The notes beneath the pieces were generated by a model. The model was not told the DNA's origin. It was given only the letters and a program-made list of their open reading frames with translations, and did not search any database. A program made the position numbers and the translations under genes. Positions 25,096 through 37,036 of a DNA stretch of 64,000 nucleotides are shown here, piece after piece (the stretch's first letter is position 1; each line of letters opens with the position of its first letter). Location of the stretch: the NCBI GenBank assembly GCA_030562195.1, contig JAUJPP010000005.1, forward strand, positions 16,479,106-16,543,105, in the 5' to 3' direction. The DNA is from Nipponacmea schrenckii. Lineage: Eukaryota > Mollusca > Gastropoda > Lottiidae.

Positions 25096-26855
25096 CTAGA
25101 GCCACACGTGGCACAGAGTGGGATTTTGCTAACGTTGCAAAATTGCAACAAACAGGCCGAAACATCTGATTTTCTGGGAGAAACTGGCCAAAGCAACGAG
25201 GTATCTGTGTGCAAAGAATTTTTGGAAAAAATGTTATTTCCTACAGATGAAAAGCGCTGACCGATATAACTGGTAAATTGGAAGTTTACCCGTATGTGCC
25301 ACGCCCATCTAATTTACTTTTGCGTAAATCTAATCTCATACAAAATATATATTCATGGTACAAATTTGAAGCTTGTACATCTAATAGATCACGAGATATA
25401 AACAAATACGTTTCAAAAAAGCAAAATGTACTTTAATTTTAAAAGTCCAAAAATTAAATTTTCATTTTAAAAACTTTTGTTGTGCATCGCTGGAAAGAGG
25501 ACAAAAGGCGCCTTCGGAATGTGAAAAAAATAACCCTCTAAATTATATAGGTCACGCTCTAGAGCAGTCCAACGTTGCAAATTTTGCTGCTTTCGAGCAG
25601 CTATAAAACCGGAAATAGACGTCAGAAGTCTAATGCCAAATTGTCAACTGATAGCTAAAGTCAGTGACCAATGACCTTGTAAAGGTCAAGGTCACCAAAG
25701 GTCAAAGTCACTAGAAATAAGCCCCAAAACTAAAAAAAAAATGATTTTTTGCAAATGTCGCAAAATTGCAACAAACAGGCAGAAACATTTGATTTTTTGG
25801 GATAACCTGGCCAAAAAAATGACATATATGTATGCAAGGTACTTTTTTGAAAAACGTTATTTACTGCAGCCGTAATTCGGTGACCGATATAAATGGTAAA
25901 TTTGAAGTTCACCCGGATGTGCCACGCCCATCTCGTTTTTTTGGAGGGGAATCTAATCATATTCAAAATGTATATTCACAGTAAAAATTTGAAGCTTGTA
26001 CAGCTAATAGATCACGAGATATACACACATATATTTCAAACAAGCGAAAATACGGCAAAATGTACTTTTATTTTCAAAATCAAAAAATTCAATTTTCATT
26101 GTAAAAACCTTTGTTATACATCGTTGGAAAGAGGACAAAAAGCACTTTAAGAATCTGAAAAAAATAACCCTCTAAATTAATTAGGTCACGCTCTAGAGCA
26201 GTCCAAAGTTGCGAATTTCGCTTTTTTTGGGCAGCTATAAAACCGGAAGTAGACGTCGGAGGTCAAAGGTCAAAGTATCAACTGATAGCCAAGGTCAATA
26301 AACTTTGACCTACTAAAGGTCATGGTCACCAAAGGTCAAGGTCACGAGAAATAAGCCCCCAAACTTCGAAAAAATTCAACCGGATATTGCAAAAAAGCAA
26401 AAGCAAAATTCAAAAATCGATTTCCAACATTTTGATCGCAATAGACTAAGCTTTCCAGAAATATAAACATCACACAAATCGCTCTTACCGTAGAGGCCCC
26501 ATTTTGAGTTTTACAAAAAAGTGACATTTCAAGATGGCGGCCAATGTTTCACTTCCGGTCCGGATTTTTTCTGCTTCGTTTTTTTGTCTTCTAATTTAAT
26601 TAGGATTGACATAAATTTTGTTGCGATACATCAATTACAGCACAAGTAGGTCAACCGGAAGTTTAAACCCGTTTTACGTTGACATCGGAAATGAAGCAAA
26701 AATTTTGACTCTGCCAATGTTTTCATATTCGTGACACTTGAAGGCACCCAAATTTTCAGATCAATCGGTCTAAAAATAGCAAAGTTGCAAAAATGTGCAA
26801 AATACGGCAAAAAAATGTGTGCTATGAATTTTCGAATTTCGACAAACCGAAAACA
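25096..26855 (-). mobile_element. Family 1 element, 5' end deleted at LINE junction
   Basis: Starts with CTAG and the GCCACACGTGGC hairpin and follows the family through two units and the CAAGATGGCGGCC block. At 26840 it jumps from the body (GAATTTCGA) straight to the GACAAACCGAAAACA box. Several hundred bases with the A tract are missing, and at about 26856 LINE sequence begins instead of the 5' hairpin. The deletion junction has short microhomology. Confidence 0.62.
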
Positions 26856-26865
26856 TTCTATGTAA

Positions 26866-26879
26866 CCAAGATGGCTGCC
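26866..26879 (+). promoter_or_regulatory. YY1-like site at the LINE 5' end
   Basis: CCAAGATGGCTGCC lies within about 25 bp of the apparent 5' end of the LINE. In mammalian L1 a YY1 site at the very 5' end sets the transcription start. A similar role here is inference by analogy. Confidence 0.4.
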
Positions 26880-27032
26880 TAGTGTAGTACTGTGTCTTGC
26901 TCTCTGATATTTTTACAAATTATTTAGTTATAGAGTGATTTCTGTGGTTGAAAATTTACTGACAGTTACTTAAAGTATCTAGGATTATATATTTCATGTG
27001 AAATTCTCATTTGGATTATTATTTTGGGAGTT

Positions 27033-30000
27033 ATGTTGAATTTTCATGTGGCTACTGTAATTGTTGTGATGATAACTTACAGTAGAGAGAAACTTTTCTC
27101 TCTGAATAGTGAACTTTCTTCAGTGAGTTCTGATCTGAGTACATTCAACTTGCTACCTGAACTTTCATTAACTGTTCATAAACCGGTGAAGGTGAGAATA
27201 ACTAATACAAGGAGGTCTAGAATATGCAGACAGGTGGACATTAATAACCTAATTAACTTAACCCCTGATGTTATCCAATCAAATGTCCCAACTAATCAAG
27301 CTGAGAAATCAGGCCGGGGTGATAACTTCAACAATCTGTTAGTGATCGCTCCTTCTTCCACTGTCGTCCAAAAAGCCAGAACTGCAACATCAGTTGAAAA
27401 TTTTACTGTTAATAGTATCGTTACGCATCCTATCGAGACGATCATTCGATCCAGACCAAACACAAACATTCATGAAACATTTAAAAACAACGAAAATAGA
27501 GGCAATGAAAACAATCTAATCAAAATCAAGACTTCGCTGAAAGCGTTTTCCAAAACTGCTTTATCCCTTGTGTCGCTGAATCCTCAATCAGTAAAAAACA
27601 AAACAACATCTATCAGTGACTTTCTCACATCAAACAACATTGACATTTTTGCGTTGGCTGAAACATGGCTCGGGAGCGATATTGATAAAAGTGTCATTGC
27701 AGAAATTATCCCAGATAGTTACGGCTTTCATCATATTGCCAGAAAAAAACGAAAAGGAGGTGGCGTTGCCGTCATTTACAACAAAGCCTTGGATGTAAAA
27801 ACTATTACCGGAAAAACATCTTTTTCGCATTTCGAACTTTTAGAATGTATAATATCTGCAGAACATCACTATTTTCGACTTTATGTAATTTATCGACCAC
27901 CACCATCACAAGTTAACAAGCTTAAAACATCTACATTTTTCGAAGAATGGTCTTCATTTCTCGATGAAATAGTGCTTACTCGAGATGAGATTATTATCAC
28001 TGGTGACCTTAATTTTCACATAGATAACAAGAACGACAGTGATGCATGTACTTTCCTCGCAACGTTGCAGGATCATGGATTAACACAGCACGTAATAGGT
28101 CCAACTCATATCCATGGACACACCCTAGACGTAGTAATTACACGCGAAAGCAGTCGAATTCTGAAGGACAAACCTGTAGTGCAGGATCCGTATTTATGTG
28201 ATAAAAATGGAAATCCTGCCGGTGACCATTTTGCTCTTATTTCATATCTTAATATCTCAAAACCGCCAAAATATCGAAAAAATGTGACTTACCGGAAATA
28301 CCGAGATATTGATTTGGCTGATATTGGTAAAGACTTTTTGAAATCTGTTACTCCTGTAGTTAACACGACAGAGCCACTCGAAAGTCTGTTAAATGTATAC
28401 GATAAGAATACGAAATCAGTGATCGACAAACATGCACCGTTATTGTCAAAGGAGATAAGAGTTCGACCGAATACCGAATGGCACTCAGAAAAGCTTCGTG
28501 ATGCCAAAAGGAATCGGCGTAAGACGGAACGTCTCATGCGGAAAACGAACCTATCTATCCATAAACAGAGCCACAAAGATGCAAGTTTTCAGGCAAACAA
28601 ACTCCTTATTAGGAGCAAGAAAGAGTATTATTCGACTAAAGTAAAAGAGGCCGAGCACGATCAAAAACAACTGTATCGACTTAGTAGACACATAATGGGA
28701 GAAAAACATGAGACAATTCTACCAACGCATGATAATGAGAAAGATCTTGCTAACACATTTTGTCAGTTCTTTCTGAACAAGATTGAAACTATTCGGACTA
28801 ATCTAAGCGCAGCTAAAAATAAGCCGGAAAATATGTTCGAAGTAATGAGATTCGACAAGAAGTTTGTAGGTGATTACTTATCATCTTTCGAGCCGACATC
28901 TCATACAGAACTTGTAAAAATCGTACAGTCCGCTCCATCGAAACAGTGTGAACTTGATCCCATGCCTACACATTTATTAAAATCATGCTCAAATGAATTG
29001 CTCCCAGCTATTTTGAACATCGTCAACCGCTCCTTATCTGAATCAAACGTGCCATCAGATTTCAAAAAGGCTATAGTTAGGCCGTTGCTGAAAAAACCAA
29101 CACTGGACAGGGAAGTTTTCAAAAATTATCGCCCAGTTTCAAATCTGTCTTTTTTGTCTAAAGTTTTAGAGAAAGTTGTTGCGTATCGACTTGATCACCA
29201 CATTGAAACGAATAGCTTATATGACAATATGCAATCTGCATACCGACCAAAGCATTCTACAGAAACTGCTCTTCTGCGCGTGCATCATGACATTGCATCT
29301 GCGCTTGACAAAAACTATTGTGTTGTACTTCTAATGCTCGATTTGTCTGCTGCATTCGATGTTATCGACCACGATATACTGTTGGAGCGTCTTAATCATT
29401 CCTTTGGAGTCTCTGATAATGCGTTGAAATGGATCGGATCCTACTTGAAAAATAGAACTCAACGCGTGGCTATTGGTACCACTCAATCTGATGATCTTCG
29501 TCTTCAATATGGTGTTCCGCAAGGCTCTGTATTAGGACCGAAATTATATTGCATGTATGCGAAGCCAGTCAGTGAAATATGCAAAAGACATAAAATGCTA
29601 TACCACTCTTACGCTGATGATACACAGGTATATCAAGTAATCAAACCAGATGGTGATTGGGACAATTTATCAGAACGTTTAAAGGCTTGTTTATCGGATA
29701 TCAAGGATTGGATGTCCACAAACTTGTTAAAACTGAATCAAGACAAAACAGAGCTTGTGGTCTTCGCTCCAAAACACTGCGTTAAACACATATCATTGTA
29801 CAATCTTCCTTTTGACGGCACTATCTTAAGTGAGTCAAACTGTGTGAAGAACCTAGGCGTATTCTTCGATAAAACTCTGAGTATGGAACAACAAGTCAGT
29901 GCCGTTTCCAAATCGTGTTTTTATCAGATAAGGAACATCGGGCGTATCAGACCATACATTACAGGGAATGCATGTAAAACATTAGTCAGCTCCCTAGTAA

Positions 30001-30467
30001 CATCCAGACTAGATTACGGGAACGCTTTGTTATGTAACGTGAACTGCTCATTATTATCAAGACTGCAACGCGTTCAAAACACGGCAGCAAGACTTATTAG
30101 TAAAACAAAGAAGTTTGACTCAATAACTCCCGTTCTTAAACAACTTCACTGGCTTCCTGTGAAATATAGACCTCAATATAAAATTTTACTGTACATGTTT
30201 AAGTCGTTGCATGGAATAGCACCTAAGTATTTGGAAGAACTGATCATACCTTATACACCTGGTAGAGTACTTAGGTCGGCTAACGAAGGTCTAATACAAC
30301 AACCAAATGATGTAAAAACTAAAACTTACGGTGCACGGCGGTTTGATAGTGCTGGTGCCACATTCTGGAATGACCTTCCATTACATTTACGTAAAGAAAA
30401 ATCGCTCTCTACTTTTAAAAAAGGCTTAAAAACTCATATTTTTAGACTAGCGTACTGTGATGTTTGA
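27033..30467 (+). CDS. LINE endonuclease-reverse transcriptase, intact
   Basis: A 1144-residue frame from ATG at 27033; the frame is open slightly upstream but without an ATG. Function known from the family: it nicks target DNA and copies LINE RNA at the nick. An N-terminal part of about 175 residues is unrecognised. An apurinic-type endonuclease follows (about 179-409) with NPQS at 183, AETW at 209, GDLNFH at 324, LDVV near 366 and DH at 398-399. The reverse transcriptase (about 670-960) has NYRPVS at 698, motif A Asp at 770 in LDLSAAFD, GVPQGSVLGP at 827 and YADD at 860-863. A C-terminal HWLP block at 1039 suits the L2/CR1/Rex1 group. All visible catalytic residues are present and there are no stops, so the copy may be young and active. 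No separate ORF1 is seen. The nucleotide style differs clearly from the non-coding surroundings. Confidence 0.93.
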   Translation: MLNFHVATVIVVMITYSREKLFSLNSELSSVSSDLSTFNLLPELSLTVHKPVKVRITNTRRSRICRQVDINNLINLTPDVIQSNVPTNQAEKSGRGDNFNNLLVIAPSSTVVQKARTATSVENFTVNSIVTHPIETIIRSRPNTNIHETFKNNENRGNENNLIKIKTSLKAFSKTALSLVSLNPQSVKNKTTSISDFLTSNNIDIFALAETWLGSDIDKSVIAEIIPDSYGFHHIARKKRKGGGVAVIYNKALDVKTITGKTSFSHFELLECIISAEHHYFRLYVIYRPPPSQVNKLKTSTFFEEWSSFLDEIVLTRDEIIITGDLNFHIDNKNDSDACTFLATLQDHGLTQHVIGPTHIHGHTLDVVITRESSRILKDKPVVQDPYLCDKNGNPAGDHFALISYLNISKPPKYRKNVTYRKYRDIDLADIGKDFLKSVTPVVNTTEPLESLLNVYDKNTKSVIDKHAPLLSKEIRVRPNTEWHSEKLRDAKRNRRKTERLMRKTNLSIHKQSHKDASFQANKLLIRSKKEYYSTKVKEAEHDQKQLYRLSRHIMGEKHETILPTHDNEKDLANTFCQFFLNKIETIRTNLSAAKNKPENMFEVMRFDKKFVGDYLSSFEPTSHTELVKIVQSAPSKQCELDPMPTHLLKSCSNELLPAILNIVNRSLSESNVPSDFKKAIVRPLLKKPTLDREVFKNYRPVSNLSFLSKVLEKVVAYRLDHHIETNSLYDNMQSAYRPKHSTETALLRVHHDIASALDKNYCVVLLMLDLSAAFDVIDHDILLERLNHSFGVSDNALKWIGSYLKNRTQRVAIGTTQSDDLRLQYGVPQGSVLGPKLYCMYAKPVSEICKRHKMLYHSYADDTQVYQVIKPDGDWDNLSERLKACLSDIKDWMSTNLLKLNQDKTELVVFAPKHCVKHISLYNLPFDGTILSESNCVKNLGVFFDKTLSMEQQVSAVSKSCFYQIRNIGRIRPYITGNACKTLVSSLVTSRLDYGNALLCNVNCSLLSRLQRVQNTAARLISKTKKFDSITPVLKQLHWLPVKYRPQYKILLYMFKSLHGIAPKYLEELIIPYTPGRVLRSANEGLIQQPNDVKTKTYGARRFDSAGATFWNDLPLHLRKEKSLSTFKKGLKTHIFRLAYCDV

Positions 30468-30782
30468 ATTGCTGTGATAATATTTTTATTATTTTCATTT
30501 ATATATATTTGATTTTGTCAATCAGATAAGCTCTCCCTTTTAATTGCCGGTTTATTAATCTATTAGTCTATTTTCTTATTTTTAGTAGGTGTCGATATGC
30601 AACAATTATTGCCCTTGAATTGTTTTACTTCATCCACTGGTTTTTATTTTTTGTTATTATATTGTTCTATTTTATTTTGTGCATTCTGCTTGAACTTTTG
30701 TTCAGCGCTTAGAGTAATTTTTCTATTAGATAAGCGCTTTATAAATGCTTTGTAATAAATAAATAAATAAATAAATAAATAA

Positions 30783-31265
30783 CGTCAAAACCGGAAGTCA
30801 TTTCGAAAATTTGAATAATGATTTTTGATCGCATTAGAAGTGTCTATCTACCTATAAGTTTTCAAGTTGATGGGAATAAAATTGTAGAAGTTGATAAAAA
30901 CGCAAAAATTGAAATAAAAAAAGTCAGCTACAAAAGTAATGAAATTAGCAGTTTAAAAATGCAGTTATGTAGCTAGCAATTAAAAGAAGCTAGAAAAAGT
31001 AGTTCTGTCAAAATCAGTTGAAAAATAGAGGTAATAAATGGCAAAAACAAAAACGAAGCCATTGCCCACAGCTCGTTTCCGGTCACCCTGAATGATGTCA
31101 TTTTACATTTAACAAATAGTAGTCTCGCAGTTTGAATGGCAGACAGCAACAGGCAGTTTGCAGCAAGTTGCCTTCTTGGAAAATAATCGAGGGTAAAATT
31201 CGAAAAAAAAAAAAAAAAAAAGACATTTCGAAAACAAAGCAGTGCGTTCGATGAACGCACTGCAA
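30783..31265 (-). mobile_element. 5' terminal remnant of a GCAGTGCG-type element
   Basis: Directly after the LINE tail the sequence matches the 5' third of family 3 (ACCGGAAGT, then GTCAGCTACAAAAGTAATG, then TTGCCTTCTTGG), then an A tract and hairpin GCAGTGCGTTC-GAT-GAACGCACTGC plus AA. The other two thirds are missing on the LINE side, where a family 1 element is found instead. Confidence 0.65.
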
Positions 31266-31324
31266 AAAAAAAAAAAAGACAAACCGAAAACAAACTGGGA
31301 CTTTGCGGTAGCAAAGTCCCACAA
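31266..31324 (-). mobile_element. Displaced family 1 5' terminus
   Basis: A tract, GACAAACCGAAAACAAA, hairpin GGGACTTTGC-GGTA-GCAAAGTCCC, ACAA. It has no body of its own. It is best read as the 5' end of an upstream family 1 element (19.3 or 26.8 kb) whose A tract took up insertions. Confidence 0.6.
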
Positions 31325-34300
31325 CTAGAACCGTTAGACGGTACCAAGGCAGTGCGCGTCCCTTCTATTGCATGGGTGAAACTTTGCATTTATAATATCC
31401 AATTCCATAATAATAACTAGACCTGTTTGTAACAATTGTGCAGCTTCCGAGATATTTAGAATTTGTTATATCTCCTGGCTATCATTTAAAATAGAACGCC
31501 TACTCAGTATAATGACTTGTTTTGATTGGTTGCGATACTTAAACTGGAAATGTCAAAATTTGTCTTGACCAAACATAAGAAATTAACACAATTTGACTTT
31601 ATGACCTGTTACATTATCTTCTTAACTCTTCTTGTAACATTTATATCTATTTAATTAGTGTGTAAAACAAAACGTCGAAAAAACAAATTTGTGGTCTAAG
31701 GGACATAACACCTTATTTGAGATTACAAATTGATCTCGGATTAAATTAACTTTCCAGATCGTTGATACTTTTAATTTGTTTATTTATTTATTTATCAATC
31801 TTAATTTAGGTGTAGTAGGAACATTAGATCCTGCAATTTGTTGCCATGGTATAACATAGAGCCATCAAATTAACAGCGCGGCTTTACATCTTTAAGAGAG
31901 TATTTTATAGAGTTGCGTCCCTTATACCACTAGTCCTCTCAACTGTACATTATTTTTGCTTAAGAGAATATCATTTAAAATTCTAAAGGTTGTCATTTCC
32001 TTCCAAATATTCCATATCATACATCGCCCACAACGAGAAATGAACAATCATTCCTTTTATTTAAGATATATAATATCTTTGAATTAATTTTTAATCGTAA
32101 AAAATCAAAATCAAAATAACAATTCAAAAATCGGTTTCCATATTTATTTCGGCAATAGATTCTATATACATGTACATCAAAATAACACAAATTGAATTAT
32201 CTTCCGAGACCCTATTTCGATTTAAAGAAAAATACACACAGTTAGTATAGAAGAAATTACAAAATTTGCAAATTTAAAACGTGCAATTTTGATCAAATAT
32301 CAAGTGTTATACACCATTGGAAAGAATAACTAGACCTGTTTGTAACAGTTCTGCAGCTTTCGAGCTATTTAGAATTTGTTGGTCTCCTGGCTGTCATTTA
32401 AGGATACAATGTAGATTGATTTTGCGATTATTGGGAGAGATGATTTATTCATGATTTAACACGTGACATTTGAGTTTGTTTATAGACTGGCAATCATTAA
32501 GGTTTGTGATGTAAAAATATCTGGGCTTAACCACGCCCACAAAGTCCATTGACTTGTTTTGGAAACTTCAACTTGAAATGTCAAAATTTGTGAATTGACC
32601 GTTTTATAGGAAAAATTCGCAATTTTTAAATGCCGATAAACCGAAAGTGTACATTTTGCTATAAAGCTTAATATGTCATTGGATAGAACTATCACATATG
32701 TACAGGTATAAAGATCGCCAAAGGTCAACGTCACAATATACACCTTCGAAGTTTTTATAATTTTTAATCGTAATTAAATCAAAATCAAATTAAAAATTCA
32801 AAAATCAGTTTCCATATAAATTTCGGCAATCGGTTATAGATTCTATATACATGTCCATCAAAATAACACATATTGACTGATCCTCCGAGACCCTATTTCG
32901 ATTGAAAGAAAAATACACACAGTGATGTAAAATATCTGGGCTTAACCACGCCCACAAAGTCTAATGGCTTGTTTTGATTGGTTGTGATACTTTAACTGGA
33001 AATGTCAAAATTTGTGTCTTGACCAAAAGATAAGAAATTAACACAGTCAGGCTTTATGACCTGTTTATTTATATCTGTTTAATTAGAGTGTAATTTTATT
33101 CTTAAACTTTTCGCAATTTTTATTTATACATATTGATTTATATATTGCTTGAGAGCTGGGAATTTGCACATTATAAATCTGTTCGAATTTTGTTTTTAAG
33201 TTAAATAGAACTAAATATAAAAAAATATGAATGTTAAAATCGTTTATTTTCTACTAGGCGTATTTTCATCAGTTTTCGGTCTATAGCTAAAATAAAGATA
33301 TTGTTAGAAAGCTGATGAAAATCACATCACAATAATGTCAATTAGAATGTTGCAAAGAGTCTTGTTCATGAGATATAACCATCTGAAGATACGAGAAATA
33401 TGCAAATTACTAATTTTTGGATCCCTATTAATCCAAATGTTCTTTACTAAAATTAGAAATCAAGGTATCATATGAACCTTTAGCCAATGAAGATGATTTT
33501 GCAGAAAAATAAAGGATGCATATTAGTAAGTTAGTCCTCTTCGTTCCTTGCGGAGAATAGGGCTGCTACAGACGTTCTCCATCTCACTCTGTTATGAGCT
33601 GTTCTTTTTGCTTCATTCCAGGTCTTGCCAATCCTTCCTAGCTCTTTCAGTCTTATTCTTTTCAAGCTATGTAAAGGTCGTCCTTGTCTTCTATGCCCTT
33701 GGGGATTCCAGTCCAGTGCCTCTCTGGTGATGTTGTTTTGAGATCAAAAGGATGCATATGGTAGAGTTCAAAAGTTATGAACTTTCAAACGGAAGTCAGT
33801 TTTGAAAAACTTTGGCAGGACCTGGTCCAAAGACAAATTTGAAATTGAAAAATATGCCACTAGAGGACCTAGATAATTATCCAAATTATATTTTAAAACA
33901 AGTCTGAAAAAGATAGGATTAAAAATGGCGGACGAGTAGTATTTTTCCAATAATTTGCATATTTCAAGATGGCGATCAAACGGTTAGGAATTTGCATATA
34001 CGGCATACATACAAAATGAAGATATTGATGGTACTAATTCTGTGGAATAATAAAATTGCAAGTTTGTGCAAAAATTTAATCCGAAAATTCCGATTTCTAT
34101 GATTTTCTACATTTTTTGGTCATTTTCAGATGTTTCCGGCTAATTTCGGAAAATGTTTTATCGGAATCTTTAATGATAATTTTTTGACTTTAAAAAAAAC
34201 ACGCGCTTTTTCATAAATCACGCACAATTAATATAGAACTAAGAACAATATTTTCAAATATTAAAAAGCGCAATTTTGATCAAAATATAAAGTGTTATAC

Positions 34301-35322
34301 ACCATTGGAAAGAATAAATTACGCGTAATAAGGACAAAAAAGAAATTTTGACGTATGTAAATTAGGTCACGTGTCAGAGCTCTTCGAAGTTAAAAAGTGC
34401 AATTTTCAAATGGCTGTAAAACCGGAAGTTGACATTGCACAACACAAATGAAGACATCAATGGATAGATCTCGACAAGGGCAACAACTTTTGTGCAGGTC
34501 ACATGGTCACCAAAGGTCAAGGTCACGATATATGAACGTTGGAAAATTAGGCACTGAGTGAAAAAAAAGAACCGGAAATGAAAGGTAAGCTAAATCGAAA
34601 TTCAAAATTCGGCTTCCTAAGAATTGTTAGCAATCGATTGAAGATTTCATAGACATCAAAATTACAATTGTCCGATTAACCCCTAAGGCCCAATTTTTCA
34701 CTTTACAAAAGTAAGTGGTTTAATGATGGCGACTGATCTGTTACTTCCGGTTCAATTTTTGTTAATTATAAAATCATTATGGGTTAATAGTAACTAATTG
34801 CAAAAAAAAAAAATTCAAATATCTTTAGAATTCCGGAAGTGAAAATTCGAAGTTTAGCGACGTATGACGCCGAAACCGGAAGTGATGTCGACATTTTGAA
34901 AACAGATTTTTCTTGACAAGAAAAATGTTTATCTAACTGCAAATTTTGATTTCGATCTAATCAAAATTGCAGAAGTTAGAAAAAGTGTTAAATTTTATAA
35001 TTCAAAAGTCAGCAACAAAAGTAAAAATTTCAAAATTTTTAAACAGCTATTATGTAAATCTAAGTTATAAGTAGTAAATAAAAAAAGTCCGAACCAGATT
35101 GGATAAAAAAACGAGCCGTGAGTTAGTAAACAAAAATAAAACGGTAGAACAATAGTGCGTCATTTTACATTTAAACAACAACGAGCACTAAATTACGTTA
35201 CAATATCACGCCAGATTGTGTAAGACATTTGCAGTTATGGCTGGGGAGCGTGACCAGAAAGAGACAAAAAAAAAAATAGTCATTTCGAAAACAAAGCAGT
35301 GCGTTCGAAGAACGCACTGCAA
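31325..35322 (-). mobile_element. Family 4 element, long, with internal repeats
   Basis: 3998 bp between CTAG, the hairpin ACCGT-TAG-ACGGT and inverted repeat GGCAGTGCG on the left, and the hairpin GCAGTGCGTTC-GAA-GAACGCACTGC plus AA on the right. The first 1.36 kb match 40745-42106 in inverse orientation. A block with ACCACGCCCACAAAGTC or CTAGACCTGTTTGTAACA recurs near 31420, 32330-32560 and 32940. The right third (34200-35290) has the usual module with GTCACGTG, ACCGGAAGT and GGTCACCAAAGGTCAAGGTCA. The A tract is short. It may be two merged elements. A LINE tail is inserted at 33524-33746. Confidence 0.55.
33524..33746 (-). pseudogene. 5'-truncated LINE tail with 13-bp target duplication
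   Basis: On the minus strand 68 codons lead to a TAA at 33531-33533. The translation has a WNPQGHRRQGRP block and a VRWRTSVAALF block ending in EED, the typical C-terminus of many invertebrate LINE polymerases (GRP motif, then a Trp-rich end). It is flanked by perfect copies of AAAGGATGCATAT at 33511-33523 and 33747-33759. The tail after the stop is only CTTACTA. This is a real target-primed insertion, truncated to the last 0.2 kb, from a LINE unlike the one at 27 kb. Confidence 0.85.
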
Positions 35323-35376
35323 AAAAAAAAAAAAGAATTGACAAACCGAAAACAAACTGGGACTTTGCTACCACAA
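35323..35376 (-). mobile_element. Displaced family 1 5' terminus with broken hairpin
   Basis: A tract, GAATTGACAAACCG, AAAACAAACTGGGACTTTGC, then TACCACAA. The right arm of the hairpin (GCAAAGTC) is deleted, so the stem cannot form. This is the one clearly broken 5' hairpin noticed in the window and should be unable to move. Confidence 0.6.
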
Positions 35377-36961
35377 CTAGATCCCCAGGCTTCGCGAGGT
35401 TCTGACGCAGTGCGTAGCCGTTTTGATATACGCTTTAAAACTGCCCCACAAGGTATCCGTAGAACAGTAACGTTATTGTACAGCGTATAAGTCGTTTTAT
35501 TTCAAAGCATAATCGGTTCGCTGAAACTCGTGTCATGTAGATCGCCCAAACGCATAGTTTAGTAAACCGCTTTGAACGATGAAATTCGCAATTTTCAAAT
35601 GGTGATTAAACAAAAAGTATACATCGTACAACAAAATATAATATATCAATGGATAGATCTTATCGAGAGCTATCACATTTGTTCAGCTCACAAGGTCACC
35701 AAAGGTCAAGGTTACAATAAACGACCATTCGAAGTTTTTATATATTATTATCAGTAAAAATATCAAAATCAAAATCAAAATACAAAAATCGGTTTCCAAA
35801 TATAATTCAGGAATCGATATTACATTCTATAGACATCAAAATTACACGAATCGGGACATCTCCACAGTTCCCATTTCGATTTAAAGCAAATTAAGCACAG
35901 TAAGTAGAGAAGAAAATATAAAATTTCCAAATATTAAAAAGCGCAATTTCGGTGAAAATATGTGGTTTTATATATCATTACAAAGACCATATAAAGTGGA
36001 ATAAGATTCAATAGGAATTTTTGTTATTTATGAATAAGTTCACGTGACAGAGCTCTTTTAAAATAAAAATCACAAATTTCAATCGGCTATAAAACCGGAA
36101 GTAATCATCGGACAACACAAATGAATATATCAGTGGATAGATATCACCAAAGGCAATAAATCGTGTACAGGTCATAAGGTCACCAAATGTCAAGGTCACG
36201 AAATATGGGCCTTCAAAATTTTGGACATTACCAAAAATATTAAAATGTAAATAAAAGAAAATCAAAATAAAAATTCAAAAATCCGCTCCCAAATAAAGTT
36301 GCGCAATCGACTCTAGTCATTAGATATGAAAAAATAACGAAAATCGCATTATCCCCTGAGGCCCCATTTTTAATTTTACAAAAGTTTGACATTTCAATAT
36401 GGCGGCTTATTGTTTGATTCCGGTCCGGATTTTTTCATCTTCGTTTTTTTGTATGAGTATTTCTAGCATATTGCAAAAATAATTTTTGAAATATCTTGAG
36501 AATTCCGGAAATTATTTTTTAATTTTCAAAAGCGAATAACTTCGAAACCGGAAGTGATGTCGAAAATTTGAATAATGATTTTTGATCGCATTAAATGTTT
36601 CTATCTACCTATAAGTTTTCAAGTGGATGGGAATAAAATTGTAGAAGTTGAAAAAAAGCAAGAATTGAAATAAAAAAAAAGTCAGCTACAAAAGTAATGA
36701 AGCTAGCAGTTTTAAACTGCAGTTAAGTAGCTAGCAGTTTAAAGAAGCTAACAAAAGAAGTTTCGTAAAAAATAATTTGGAAAATAGAGGTAATAACGAG
36801 CAAAAACCAAAATAACGCCATTGTCCACAGCTCATTTCCGGTTGGCCTAAATGACGTCATTTTACATTCACCTGATGGTAGTCTCGAAGTTTGAATAATA
36901 AACAGCAACAGGAAGTTTGTAGCTAGTTGCCTTCTTAGAGAACGATCGAAGGTAAAATTCG

Positions 36962-36992
<31 letters not shown>

Positions 36993-37036
36993 GTCATTTC
37001 GAAAACAAAGCAGTGCGTTCGAAGAACGCACTGCAA
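35377..37036 (-). mobile_element. Rolling-circle-like element, family 3, complete
   Basis: 1660 bp. CTAGATCCCC and GCAGTGCGT inverted repeat on the left; A tract (about 36962-36990), TAGTCATTTCG box and hairpin GCAGTGCGTTC-GAA-GAACGCACTGC plus AA on the right. It is more diverged from the 15 and 23 kb copies than they are from each other. Confidence 0.7.

Larger units (their letters stand above)
26856..30782 (+). mobile_element. Apparently full-length L2/CR1-group LINE
   Basis: About 3.9 kb: a leader of some 177 bp, one long open frame, a 3' UTR with a perfect 8-bp stem (AGCGCTTA at 30704-30711 with TAAGCGCT at 30731-30738), and an AAAT microsatellite tail to 30780. A hairpin and short-repeat tail without poly(A) are typical of L2 and its relatives. 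No clear target duplication is visible, and the two flanks belong to different element families, so the locus was rearranged before, during or after insertion. Confidence 0.82.

Noticed and set aside
27024..27032. Starting the LINE protein at the upstream TTG at 27024.
   Set aside because: An ATG follows nine bases later at 27033, and a non-ATG start has no support in an animal LINE.
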